Shown here: piece after piece, positions 53,669 to 64,000 of the stretch
Layout of the letters: each line of letters begins with the position of its first letter
How positions within the stretch are numbered: position 1 is the first letter of the stretch
Assembly (NCBI GenBank): GCA_037903355.1
Contig: JBAJFE010000009.1
Span: 806,001-870,000 of the forward strand
Length of the DNA: 64,000 nucleotides
Direction of reading: 5' to 3'
Origin: Trichuris trichiura
Taxonomy: Eukaryota; Nematoda; Enoplea; Trichinellida; Trichuridae
Position numbers and translations under genes: made by a program
The notes under the pieces: generated by a model
Told to the model about the DNA's origin: nothing
The model's input: the letters and a program-made list of their open reading frames with translations, nothing else
The model's database searches: none

Positions 53669-55019
53669 CTTTTATGCTTAACTTAACGTAAAAGCCAAAC
53701 TGAATGAATGAAATGATTCAGTGAAGAGATAGTTTGTTGAGCATTGGATATTCTAAGGAAGAAGCAGTTAATCTCTTTATTTATTATTAGGTATATCGGT
53801 TATGAGCAGCATATGTAAGAATCGTACAGTTCAATCAATTCCACTTCAGCTTGTATCTATTTTCAGTGTACCGTTTATTATGTAGAAAGTGCAATTATGG
53901 AAGCGGCACCCAAGCTCCATTCCCCTTTGAATTGGCTGTAGAAAAACTAACCTCAGCAAATGCGCTTTTAAACTGGAGGAACTGAAAAGGGTTCCCCCAA
54001 CATTTGCGAGCACATATTCACCTCTACAGACGGTGAGGATTTCACGTGTCCCTTCCACGGACGATTATTGTTACAAACTAGTTGTTGCACTACCAAAAAT
54101 GAAACGTGCGAAAAGCTTCGCAAGTTGTGAAAATTTTGTAAAGGCAGAATTTTTTCCCTTAATGGCCTACGCTTCGTGTCACGTCGCAAACGCATATTTT
54201 GCCTTAGCGCATTTATGTTGTTCGCCCTGTTTGGCGGGTAGCTAATATGTCCTCGCCAAACCAAATAAAATACTTAGCCGTGCGTACAACAGGAAGTGAA
54301 ACCAGTAATTTTCTGCAACTTCCTGCATTTGCATTAGTCCTTCAATCATCGCAGACTTGTAGCCTCGTTGCTTTCAACAGATTGCAAGTTGTAATTTAAA
54401 CCGATTATAAATCAAATTTATAAATCTTACGCAGCTTTACATTCATTGTTGCAATTTGATTTATTGCTGCCTTTTGACATAACGGGATTGTAAAATCAAA
54501 TTTCCAAGTTGAGCGAGCGAGTAGGTGTTTCGCAGCGCTATTACTTTTTATCCATACAATCGTTGCGCGTCATTTTTTCCACGCAATAATTTTCGAAGTA
54601 AGCCGATATCACAACAGCATCAAACCTTTATCCTATGCCGTCCTCTTCCACGCGCACTCTCATTAGGCACTTATAGTCTTGCTTATCAGTGAATGACCAT
54701 TGTAACTTCATCACAAAGCTTTATCAAACGTTATTATCAGCATCCGATAAGTTAGTGACGTCACTTGTAACATGTTTTGTAAAAAAGACATGCTGTGGGA
54801 AAAAAGTGCTCCACGTTGCTTGTAATGGCGGGCTAACTGAAGCAAACCTGTTGAAATGAAAATACGTTGACCTGATTTTTCCATGAAAGCGGTTAGTAAG
54901 CTGAAGCTTTGATAAAACAAGAAGTATTAGAGGAATGAGTAGTATGAACATATATAAGCTTAACTTGTTACTCACATTGTTGGCATCGTCACTTTAAAGA
55001 GAATCAGCTGTGCAAATTC
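53666..55019. other. Intergenic region upstream of the cysteine-rich array
   Basis: No gene recognised. A TATATAAG string near 54952, about 70 bases before the first gene of the array, is a plausible TATA box. Confidence 0.35.
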
Positions 55020-56934
55020 ATGATGTGGAAATCGCTTGTTTTCATAATTACGGTTGTTTTCACAGGTAGGAATATTCTTGTCTTGAAACAGTTGCAATTA
55101 ATCAACAGTATTTTGCATACATTTCCATAAATTAACGTAGGTCATTTAGCAAACTAATCAGACCATTGCTTTTCTACGCGAAAGTTTCTTAGCAAATACT
55201 TCATCCCACACACTTCAATAAAATGTAGGAAGTCGAATTGGCGTCAAACCAAGCATCCTGCGCTATGTTGCTGTAAAGTTGAGAAAGAGGAAAATGCATT
55301 CTACGCCTTTTGCGGATAAAAGATTGACTGCTTCATTCTCATACAACATTTAAAGCAGATGAGATAAGAACATGAAAATCACTATCGTTACTCCTCTTAC
55401 TCATGAATGGGCAAGAAGCCCCAATACGGGACTCATCACAGGAAATCCCGGGGGCTACCAGGATTGAAAGGAGCTTATAGTGCTGAAGTACGTTGGTCAT
55501 GAATTCCTAAGTAGCGACAAGTATAACGTGGAGAAATTCTCTTATTATTACTATATCAGCCTACGGTTCATCACGGTGAATGTCGTTATATCAAAATTAA
55601 TCAAATTTTATTGTGTCGCTAAATAAAAATCCAATAATCGACGCTGAGGATGATTTATGTTTTAGACGCGTGCTTACGACATGAAGACTGCGTTCCAGCG
55701 GGTTCTCTGTGTTTTCAGCGCCAATGCGTTATTGGAGTCTCGCTTCTCACACCTTGTCGCACGTCGCTTACTTGTATGTGCAATGTGGAAATACGCAGAA
55801 GGCTTGGCGTGGGATGCAAGTTCAACGTATGCCATGAAGTAGCAGGTAACTTCATCTCAACGTTCCGACGGCGCGCTGTTGCAGAAATGGAAATTAGCTA
55901 CTAGCTGAACTCACGCTGAAACTCCAATCTGAAATTCAAGACTTCGCCATAAAAGTCATTTTGAAATTTTACGCTGCATGCGTGCAAACAAAGGTCATCT
56001 GCGCGTGACATTGGTTCATGGGTAGAACATCCTTTCACCTACTAGCCTAAGCCTATTTTTTAAAGGCTGAAATAGAAGCTGTACACCGAAAATCGCTTAC
56101 TTGAAACTCTTAAAGTCATTAAGGACAATATGTCTGGTTGGGAAGGGCAAACCTGTCAGGCGTCAAAATAAAGTATACCTTTTCTGTCATTCATTTCCGC
56201 TAAAGCATCTTCTACGTCAATGCCCCAAAAAGTCTTTTCCGTTATCCGCCCGGTTAATACACTTTTCTTTCTAAACTATTTTTTCTATACCCAAAGCGTA
56301 ATTATGATTTAACAACTTTGAGCTGGGAACAATAGATTTCGTTTGACGAAAATTGCGACAGCCAGTTAGTTACCAGTACTGCTGCATTACAATAGTGCAT
56401 TTAAAAAAAGTTGCAAGTCGGTTTCAACTTTACGGCAGTGCCACATTGGAATCGTTTTCTCGACTCGTCAAAAAGAGGAACTGTTGCTCTCGTCAGTCAA
56501 TGGTTGGATAGGCGTCTGAAAAAGCATTGAATCAGGCGGAATGAAGCGCGCTGTCTATACAAGCTGACTGACAGAATTATTTGAAATTGTTTATTTAAAC
56601 TGCACGTAAAGCATGAATAAAATGGAACTAATTAGTACTACATCAGCTGTTAGCTGAGCTGTTGTCACGTCAGATGAACGAGAAAACGGGAACGTTTTCT
56701 GGTTTATGGAAATTTTAGTTTTTTATATATAGAAGCATATAGCACGAAGTGAAAGGTTATTTTTCAGGCACTGTATTATGCCGGAATCACAACGACTGCG
56801 GTGTCAACGAGGTTTGCAGAAGGCGGCACTGTGTGCCAGCAATTCGAACAGCATATTCGTGCAGTTTTAATGGCAGGTGTCGTTTTGAAGAGCGCTGCGT
56901 AGCTGGAGCATGCTACAGAGCACGAAGCTGCTGA
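55020..56934 (+). CDS. Secreted cysteine-rich two-domain protein, array member 1
   Basis: Three exons: 55020-55065, 55666-55845, 56768-56934; 130 residues. Exon 1 is a signal peptide (MMWKSLVFIITVVFTG). Exon 2 (180 nt) encodes domain A with cysteines in C-x5-DC-x6-LC-x4-C at its start (ACLRHEDCVPAGSLCFQRQC) and more cysteines after. Exon 3 encodes domain B (LCRNHNDCGVNEVCRRRHC ... RCRFEERCVAGACY), ending RARSC. Every intron is phase 1, so each exon is a separate module. The cysteine spacing recalls Dickkopf N-terminal or EB-type modules, but the match is loose and I assign no function. This is the most divergent of the four tandem copies and has the longest introns. Confidence 0.8.
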
Positions 56935-57362
56935 AGCTTCAAACTGCTCACACCTTTTGCAATACTGATTAAATCAGTAAAGAGTTAATTGTCACAGTCC
57001 CATTACTGCTCCTAAAGTATAGCGCAACGTCCTACAGGGAAGAAAATAATAACTTATTGAAGGCCATGTGGATAATTTTCCCAAAAAAGGGATACGGAAT
57101 CGGGAGACACCCTGACAACGTACACACTGGCTTACTCGCATCAGCAGCATTTCAACAATATCGCATAACAGGAACAATGTGCTAACCTGCCTGCGCAGAC
57201 TGTACACCACTTATGCCTAAGTCTAAACAAGGCGAAGACCATCTTGGCAAATGACCTTCCGGCAAATGACCTTTCCGCAAGTGAACGTCACCCACAAACG
57301 GATGATACAGAGCGTTGTTTACTTCAACTTACAGCACTTTCAAGAAGTGTCTTACAATCGAG

Positions 57363-58461
57363 ATGACTGCGTGCATGCTTACTTCCATTCTAGCCTTGGC
57401 GTTACTCGGAACTGCAAGTAAGAAGCTTCATCCTCTTATCTATTTTTCCTTAAGAATGTCACGTAAACAAGAAATTATACCATTTGTAATTTCTCCAAGC
57501 CGTTTCTCACAGATCAGAAAATTTTAAACTGAAGCCTTGCCTTCTCCTGACCAGTAAACACATGTTTCAGTGATGCTGCGTTCATTAATGTTGTGTATAA
57601 AGGTTTCGCTTACTTTTCCAATGAAAATCACGAAATTTCTCGCATTGACTTTAGCTTTATATGAGATTCTCATTCCACCATCAGTCATAGCAAAATTGCA
57701 TTACACTTTCGGTGGTGAAGTGCTCTGCTGAATTTGCAATTAGCTATTTATAGGAGTTCATTCGCTAACCGCTTTATATTATTAGTAATGTTGCGTACGG
57801 ATTGAAAACGAAGCTGGTTTGTATGGATGTATAACTTTTCAGGTGGATGTCTATTTCATCACGACTGCGTCTTTGCGGATGCACTATGCTTCGATGCCTA
57901 CTGCGTACAAGCAAATGAACTCTCTGTGAACTGCGAGAAGTCGGAAGACTGCAGGACGCAAAATGCGACCAAGCGTAACGCCGGAAGAGCATGCAGAGAC
58001 ACTAAATGTTACGAAATCTTAGGTAGGCACTACCGCAGGACTTTTGCGTTACGCATTTGTCCATACTTTTATAATCTGTTCACTCAAATGAATTAATGTC
58101 AGAAGAATAATTCCTAAAATGATAAGAAATAAGAACTTTTCCGTTCGAAGCGTAATCTTCTGTATCAAGCGAGAGAGGTAGAGAATTTTTATTCAAAGTT
58201 TTTCGTAACCTCGCCAAGCGTGCTATAAACCTGAAAATCATTTATTTTGTAAAATACCATTTCTTTCTAGCCGACAAGTTGTGCGCAACTCATTTGTCCT
58301 GCGACGAAGCGCATGTGTGCCTTAGAAATCATTGCGTTCCTTCGGTCGCGACGTCCATGGAATGTTTCGGCGATTTGCTGTGCGGAATTGGCAGACGATG
58401 TTTGGGCGGACTTTGTTACCGACCGCGAGAGTACTCGAAGCAAGAAGACGTTTCCCATTAA
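57363..58461 (+). CDS. Secreted cysteine-rich two-domain protein, array member 2
   Basis: Three exons: 57363-57417, 57843-58022, 58271-58461; 141 residues. Exon 1 (55 nt) is a signal peptide, MTACMLTSILALALLGTA. Exon 2 (180 nt): domain A, GCLFHHDCVFADALCFDAYC, then two more cysteine pairs and NAGRACRDTKC. Exon 3 (191 nt): domain B, ADKLCATHLSCDEAHVCL-NHC, then ECFGDLLCGIGRRCLGGLCY and a short acidic tail. Eight cysteines per domain. Introns are phase 1. The protein is probably exported, but whether it acts on the host, the cuticle or another tissue cannot be said. Confidence 0.85.
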
Positions 58462-58833
58462 TATACACTATTTTTGCAATTTTTGTCAAGACTTTGTTCG
58501 AACTAGCGAAACCCAACTGTACTTAAACACATGATTCATTTTGCTATAGATTAAGAAAAGAAAGTACCTCTAATGCGCATTGTCAAACCTTTGAAGAGCC
58601 GCATGCAAAATGACTAGAACATATACTCACGCTACTTTCAGCAGAGTTTTGGACTATTTAAGATTTATACGACTTATAGCGGAAAATAATGTTCCCGCGG
58701 TCACTTGGCTAGCAATAAATGAGGTCGGTTGAACTATGCAGATTTATAGGAGAGGTCATTAGGCAGGACAATTAAATAGGCGATACTTAGTTCATCTGAC
58801 AGCATTGCGTTCCAAAGGCGTTCGACAATCAAG

Positions 58834-59937
58834 ATGAGTCCATGCATGCTTATCTCCATTTTAGCCATTCTGCTGCTCAGAACTGCAAGTAAAAAGTTTT
58901 ATCCTATCACTTTTTTAAAACTGTTACATCAGCAACGGTCAACATTTTTTAACATTGGTTTAATGGTAAAAAAACCTATATGCCTGCCAGAAGACATCGT
59001 CTACCATTTCCCAAAACCATTTCTTGTAGCTCAGAAAAATGTATACGGATGCCTTGCTTTCTCTTCACTAGTTAGCGCATGCTTTAATGATCTTGTGCTT
59101 ATTAATACTAAGCAGGACTGTTTCACGTATTTTTCAATGAAAATCACTACTCTTAGCATCGAGTTATTTCAATCCCTTTATCTGCTATGTGAGAGTCGCA
59201 TAACACTTTTTCTAGTCAGCAGTTTACGCACGTTCATTTACTAAACGTTACTTACCTTTATTAATAATGTTTCAGGCGGATCGGAAATGTCCTTATTTGG
59301 TAAGGTTGGATAGCATTTTATAACGGCGTACGGTTTAATATTTCAGGCGGATGCTTACTCCATCAAGACTGCGTTTTCAAACAATCACTCTGTTTCAACG
59401 GGTTTTGCATAGAAGCCGCTGAATTGCCTATGAACTGCAAACGGTCAGCAGATTGCAGAACGGAAGATTCGTACAAGCAAAACGCTGGAAGAGCATGCAG
59501 AGACAGTAAATGTTACGAAATCAAAGGCAGGCACAGCCGAAGGGCTATTTTCGTACACGTTGCTCATAATGTCTCTTTTCATGAATGATTTACTGTCAAA
59601 AAATAACCTATAATATAGGATAGCCCTTCATGGCTTTTCGTTTAACTGTCAGGAGCGTAATATTTTATTAATAAGCATGAGAAGCACGGCATTGTTATTT
59701 GTAGCCTTACGAAGATTGCTTGCAATGATTTGAGGTCACTTTTCAGCTGACAAGTTGTGTACTGGTAACGTTTCATGCGGCGACAAGCAAGTGTGTATTA
59801 GAAGTCACTGCGTTGCTGCAGTTCCAACGTCTACGAAATGCTTCGGCGATATACTGTGCGGGATTGGCAGACGATGTTTAGACGGCATTTGTTACGAACC
59901 ACAACAGCCAGAAACGCAAGAAAGCGAACCCTCTTAA
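58834..59937 (+). CDS. Secreted cysteine-rich two-domain protein, array member 3
   Basis: Exons 58834-58888 (signal peptide MSPCMLISILAILLLRTA), 59347-59526 (domain A, GCLLHQDCVFKQSLCFNGFC), 59747-59937 (domain B, ADKLCTGNVSCGDKQVCI ... CGIGRRCLDGICY); 141 residues. A possible 24-nt micro-exon at 59276-59299 has its own TTTCAG acceptor and GTAAGG donor in matching phase and would add eight residues between signal peptide and domain A. The donor after domain A is GC (AAAG/GCAGGC), where members 2 and 4 have GT at the same place. Exon lengths 55, 180 and 191 are the same as in members 2 and 4. Confidence 0.85.
59276..59299 (+). other. Putative 24-nt micro-exon of array member 3
   Basis: Preceded by TGTTTCAG and followed by GTAAGG, phase 1 on both sides. 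Its first bases, GCGGAT, repeat the start of the real domain A exon 70 bases on, which also has TTTCAG/GCGGAT. It looks like a local duplication of an acceptor that created an optional exon. Not shared by the other members. Confidence 0.5.
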
Positions 59938-60883
59938 TGCGTTATATTTACACCGGCATTACGCGATTTTTACCAACAAATTGCAACCTTGAAAATATGG
60001 CTTCTTTTAACAGTACTGCTAGCACGAGGCCAAACCGTTTGTTAAAATTTTAAAAGAACAAAGAAGAAAAGCAAAATATAAGTCTATAGTTATATGAAAA
60101 TAAACAATTTCGACAATACAATTCATTTGCTCGCCAACTCGCCTGTGCTGAAGTACAAATTCTTTGCCAGCCTTGCGAAGGCACGCTGAAAAGACTACAG
60201 TTTTTTAAAATGGCTATAAAATATTCCACTACGAGAAGTCAACTGGTATGAAAGCCTTGCTTGTTTAAGCACGCTGGCAATTCATCAAACTGCATAGTCT
60301 GCCATTTCAAAGAGCACAGAAATCTTAAGTGATTCATTATTATTGTGATGTATGAATGCTTCATGTTTTACATAAGTTGTCTAGAAGAGAAATAGGCTGT
60401 GTTACAAGATCCCTTCTCAATTATATGTTAATAATACGAGAAATCGTTTATGCAGTCTTTCTGCGTGGAATTGCTGGACGAAAGACGCTTTACCGCGTTT
60501 TCAGTGAACGTGAAAAAGTGAGACCATAGGCAAAAGTAATAAATAAATTTCAAAGTTTTCGCAAAACAGCAACACTGAGAGCAGTATAACAGTAATTTAC
60601 GAACTTGAATTTGTGAATCTCTTTTAAAACGAAGGTGCCATGCTTTGTTAATGACCGCCTTGAATCTTGAGGCGCTCATAGTCAACGTATTTCAATATTA
60701 CATTAAAATAAATTATTGATGTTTCATGCCGGCCAGCTTGTTATTCTTTGTGCGCTGGGTTAAGAAAAGGGCACCTTTAACGCGGGTCAGCTTCTCAGCG
60801 GCCTGAACTTAGTAAAACAGCTCATCTTCACGGCATAGTGTCAGTACTAAAAGCAGCAATTAGCTACACTAAAGGAGTAACAT
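59938..60883. other. Spacer within the cysteine-rich array
   Basis: No coding exon seen except chance frames. It separates member 3 from the orphan signal-peptide exon at 60884. Confidence 0.35.
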
Positions 60884-60938
60884 ATGCCTAGGCCATTCAA
60901 GGTGCTGCTTATATTACTGACGATAATGGCATTCATCT
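60884..60938 (+). other. Orphan signal-peptide exon in the array
   Basis: An ATG-started frame, MPRPFKVLLILLTIMAFI, ends in phase 1 at a GTGAGC donor. It is exactly 55 nt, the size of exon 1 in members 2, 3 and 4, and encodes a strong hydrophobic signal. It has no domain exons of its own before member 4, whose own signal exon follows at 61112. It could be an alternative first exon of member 4 or what is left of a lost array copy. Confidence 0.5.
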
Positions 60939-61111
60939 GTGAGCAGTAATGTTTCCGTGGTCAGTAGGCTAACAACAGCAGCTCTAACAATTAAACTATG
61001 CAAATTTGTGCGTCAGGTTACTAGCCAGGTCATATATTAATAAGTAGCCGTATTCACGGAGCTGTGTACTTCAACAGCATTGCTCATTTTAAGAAGTGTC
61101 TGACGATGAAG

Positions 61112-62069
61112 ATGAGTCCATGCTTCATTATTTTTATTCTCGCCATCGCAGCACTCAGAACTGCAAGTAAGAAAACCTTTCGTTTAAATTATTTTTGGGA
61201 TCATTGCATCTAGAATTGATTACATCTTTAGCGTTGGCCATCTGCCGTTTGCCCATGTCATTCCTTACGGTTTAGAAGAAAGCATTCTGAATTTCGATAT
61301 TAGCATAAAATTTTTTAAACTACTACCCATCCTTCAACAGTAAGCGACATTTGTAAAAACGTACCTGCCGACTATCAGTAATAACAAGGAAAGCTTCGCT
61401 TACTTTTAAATGAAGTCCTGGTTTCCGACATTGAACTTTTCTTGTTAGCCTTTTTCTACAGTCATAGACATTCTCTTTAAAACTCCGGATATACTAAAGG
61501 CCTGCTAATGCCTTCCTGAATCGAGCGCTGTATTGAAATTCCAGTCACCAATTTACGACTTATCAACCGCTACTGTTGCTAAAATTTCAGCTGGATGTGC
61601 ATTGCACATCGATTGCGTCTCTCAGAATTCCCTCTGTTTCGACGGATATTGCCTAGAAGCAGAACCATTGGGTAGAAGCTGCAAAATCTCTGAAAACTGT
61701 AAGAGCGGTGTTTCTGTCAAAGAAAACGCCGGAAAGGCATGTAGAGAGAAGCAATGCTTCGACATCAAAGGTAAGCCTCGTAGGCGGCGGCCATTTCTTA
61801 TATACTCATATTCCTATCATGCCACGCATCCGTTATGGCTTTGAAAGTCGTTGCTTTTAATAAACTTGATTTTTATAGCTGACAAGTTGTGCACAGTTCA
61901 CGGATCTTGCGACAGTAAACAAGTATGCATTAGAAACCACTGCGTTCCAGCAGTTGCGACAACTACGAAATGTGCTGGAGATGCGCTCTGCGGGATTGGC
62001 CAGCGATGTGTGGGCGGAGTTTGTTACGAACCGCAACAACCTTCCCAGAGTGAAGATGAATCATGTTAA
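61112..62069 (+). CDS. Secreted cysteine-rich two-domain protein, array member 4
   Basis: Exons 61112-61166 (signal peptide MSPCFIIFILAIAALRTA), 61591-61770 (domain A, GCALHIDCVSQNSLCFDGYC ... NAGKACREKQC), 61879-62069 (domain B, ADKLCTVHGSCDSKQVCI ... CGIGQRCVGGVCYEP); 141 residues from this ATG. Another in-frame ATG at 61106 would add two residues; the homologous position in members 2 and 3 is not an ATG, so I keep 61112. Introns phase 1, both with GT donors. The upstream 60 bases (ACTTCAACAGCATTG ... AAGAAGTGTCT) match those before members 2 and 3, suggesting a common promoter. Confidence 0.85.
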
Positions 62070-63675
62070 TGCGGTCTTTTTATTCGCATTTTACCAATTT
62101 TATGGACAAACAGTAACGCCAGCTTTATGAAAGAATAAACAACCCTGTGACACGAAAACAGTTCGCTTACTAGCTACTTCGGTTAAGTTCATAATCTTGT
62201 GAAGGTATCTGAGGTAGAACTAAATGTAGGAAAACGGATAACTCATCTGATTTGGTATAAAGTTTTCATATCGATAAACTTTGGGGTATAAGCATCCTCC
62301 CTTTCTATCATGATGTCACATCATCTTATCGCAAGGCTTGTTTAGCGTGAGTTCTGAAAACTTCACGCCTTAGTACGTTCTTTTAATGAAAACTGGATCA
62401 CGTTATGAGATAAAACCGTACGATTACGTTTCTGGCAAACTTATCCTGAATAACACACTAGCAAATCAAAAAGAAGCCTCATGAACCTTTGCCGCTTGAG
62501 GCTGCAACAACTGCAAGAGCCTTGTTTGCTGCGCTGCTAACGCAGGAGATGTTTATCCATCTTCGAGACAATAGGAAAAACTGCAAGTAGGCACCCGGAA
62601 AATATACTTTCCGCTTTTTTCAAATAAGAGATTGAATATGTTACCTTCATACAGCATTTAAAGCAACAATAAGCAATTTGTTTTGTACTTATTGTTGCTA
62701 AATTACGGGGACACCTTTCAGCCATGAAGGCATAGCGATCCTGGTGCCTTTGCGTCTTCGTAGATGAGCCTTAATGTTGCTTGGCTAGGTCGTCTAGCAA
62801 CTATGAGTACAAGGCTACTTGAAAAGGACTATCTTATGCAAGCATTTGGTCATCTAGACTATCAAATCATATCTGAAACTTAAATTTCGAGACTTGGGTT
62901 CATTCAGGGCCCCCTTCTATTCAGCAGCTTCTCTTTTCAAAAATTAAAGTTGTGCAAACATTCTGCCTCATACGTTATTTGTTCCTATCTCCACTTCGGT
63001 CGTATGTCTGATATGCGGCAGTCAAATTAATGATAAGCAGGAACGAAAGTCTATGATCCATTTCTAAAAGAATTACTTTGAGTAATTGGTTACTCATAAC
63101 AAGTCTTAGGTAATAGAACGCAGTTTTACAACTGCAGGTTGAAGACCGTTTGGTAATAGCTAAATGAACAGACTCCAACCTGCATTTGTTGAGATGTGTT
63201 CGGATATTATGCTGATGTTGCTTTTACGGATGTTTTCCGTCTTTGCTATAGCGTGAAATGAGACAGTAAAAATCAATGTTAAATTAAAATGTTTCCGTTT
63301 ACGTGATTAGCGTCGTTTGTCTAAAATCTTTAATTATAGCACATTTTCATTATTCATCTAGGAAGTATGGAGATCTTCGCTGATAATTAGGCTGCTGCCG
63401 TGATTGCTGAATTGAAACGCGTTTATTTTACCAAGATATTATCAAAGAAGAGTGGAAATAGATAAAAGCGATGAATAGGCAGCTTGTTTGACTATCGAAG
63501 ATACTAAAAGATTTACTTTTAGCAGTGCCGCTAATGCAGTAAAATAAAAATAAAAAATGATTAAGCCAAAATGCAGTACCTTATGCGGTAAAGCCTGTTA
63601 TTTGTTGCCGACTGAAATTCTTTGCTCAAAAAGGAAACTGAAGATAAGATACTATCTTGAATTCAAATTTGCGCG
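62070..63675. other. Intergenic region right of the array
   Basis: No gene recognised. Around 62610-62680 the sequence (AGATTGAATATG ... TTCATACAGCATTTAAAGCA) resembles intron 1 of array member 1 near 55318-55360 (AGATTGACTGCTTCATTC ... ATACAACATTTAAAGCA). This hints that a further degraded array unit once stood here. Confidence 0.3.
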
Positions 63676-63944
63676 TCACCACAGCCCGCTGGAGAAGCCT
63701 CCCGGCGGTTGTCGAACCCTCTGCTTCGTCGGAGCGCAATTCTTCATATTACTGTTCGTATCATTGCCAGCGATCTGTCCATTGGCTCCCGCGCTTGATT
63801 TAATCTCTTTTCCAGAAGTCGTTTCGCGGCTAACCGTCTCGGTGCCGTTTTCTTTCAACACTTCTTCGCTGCCATCAACTTCTTCTTCAACATCGCCATT
63901 TTCATTGCCATTTATAACTGCAGAATCATCCAGCTTTGCACTTT
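63676..63944 (-). CDS. C-terminal exon, possibly of a Jupiter/HN1-like protein
   Basis: Minus-strand exon after a TTTTCAG acceptor, ending at TGA 63676-63678; the rest of the gene lies beyond the right edge. It encodes about 88 residues: an acidic stretch (ENGDVEEEVDGSEEV), a charged low-complexity part, then the end QRVRQPPGGFSSGLW. The R-x-P-P-G-G-x-S-S ending resembles the repeated motif of Jupiter/HN1 (JPT1) microtubule-associated proteins. That match is short and from memory, so the name is tentative. Confidence 0.4.
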
Positions 63945-64000
63945 CTGAAAATCAAGACGCGCAACAGGGTTGGAAAATTTTCTTTCAACAATCTACGTAC

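Overview
The window is a stretch of animal nuclear genome, about 40% GC. It has compact intron-rich protein genes, mostly with introns of 48-60 nt, separated by AT-rich intergenic DNA that holds several kinds of transposable element. Protein similarity, the tiny introns and the repeat content (BEL/Pao, a Mag-like gypsy element, pogo-like MITEs) point to an invertebrate, most likely a nematode. An early-branching clade I (Trichuris/Trichinella-like) worm is my best guess. This is inference from recall; no database was searched.

Layout. 1-310: truncated BEL/Pao reverse transcriptase. 1417-2354: RPS20 (+). 3641-3895: last exon of an NHLH/HEN-type bHLH factor (+). 5301-8753: DHX15 helicase (+). 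11340-14425: ER glucosidase I, MOGS (+). 16217-17245: a repeat family and a large hairpin. 17935-18120: pogo-like MITE. 18223-20219: mitochondrial SCOT/OXCT (+). 21939-23612: PH-like-domain protein (-). 23667-23956: second copy of the repeat family. 25353-26946: TMEM147 (+). 27431-28903: intronless GABA transaminase (-), abutted by an unidentified membrane-protein exon. 31195-35353: an intact gypsy LTR retrotransposon with identical LTRs, 428 bp upstream of a small heat-shock protein (35781-36317, +). 36808-39749: WDR1/AIP1 (-). 40234-41678: EMC4 (+). 42143-49617: complete clathrin heavy chain in 26 exons (-). 51104-51496: C2H2 zinc-finger ORF (-). 53439-53624: second MITE copy. 55020-62069: a tandem array of four secreted, cysteine-rich two-domain genes. 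63676-63944: last exon of a possible Jupiter/HN1-like protein (-), running off the window.

I rebuilt the exon structures by matching conserved protein families and requiring splice sites and phases to agree. All ten complete multi-exon models close with intact reading frames (RPS20 116 aa, DHX15 741, MOGS 814, SCOT 502, TMEM147 229, WDR1 620, EMC4 181, clathrin 1686 and so on). Most genes are housekeeping genes with no functional link to each other. MOGS, TMEM147 and EMC4 share the ER membrane. SCOT and GABA transaminase are mitochondrial and feed the succinate/succinyl-CoA node.

Main points of interest: the tandem secreted cysteine-rich family, with an orphan signal-peptide exon and a micro-exon; an apparent excess of GC-AG introns (6 of about 78 modelled); a SCOT whose catalytic S-E-N-G motif reads S-D-V-G; a very young gypsy element with a textbook GGGAAAC frameshift site abutting the gag stop; and dispersed repeats sharing a covarying hairpin with a hammerhead-like core.
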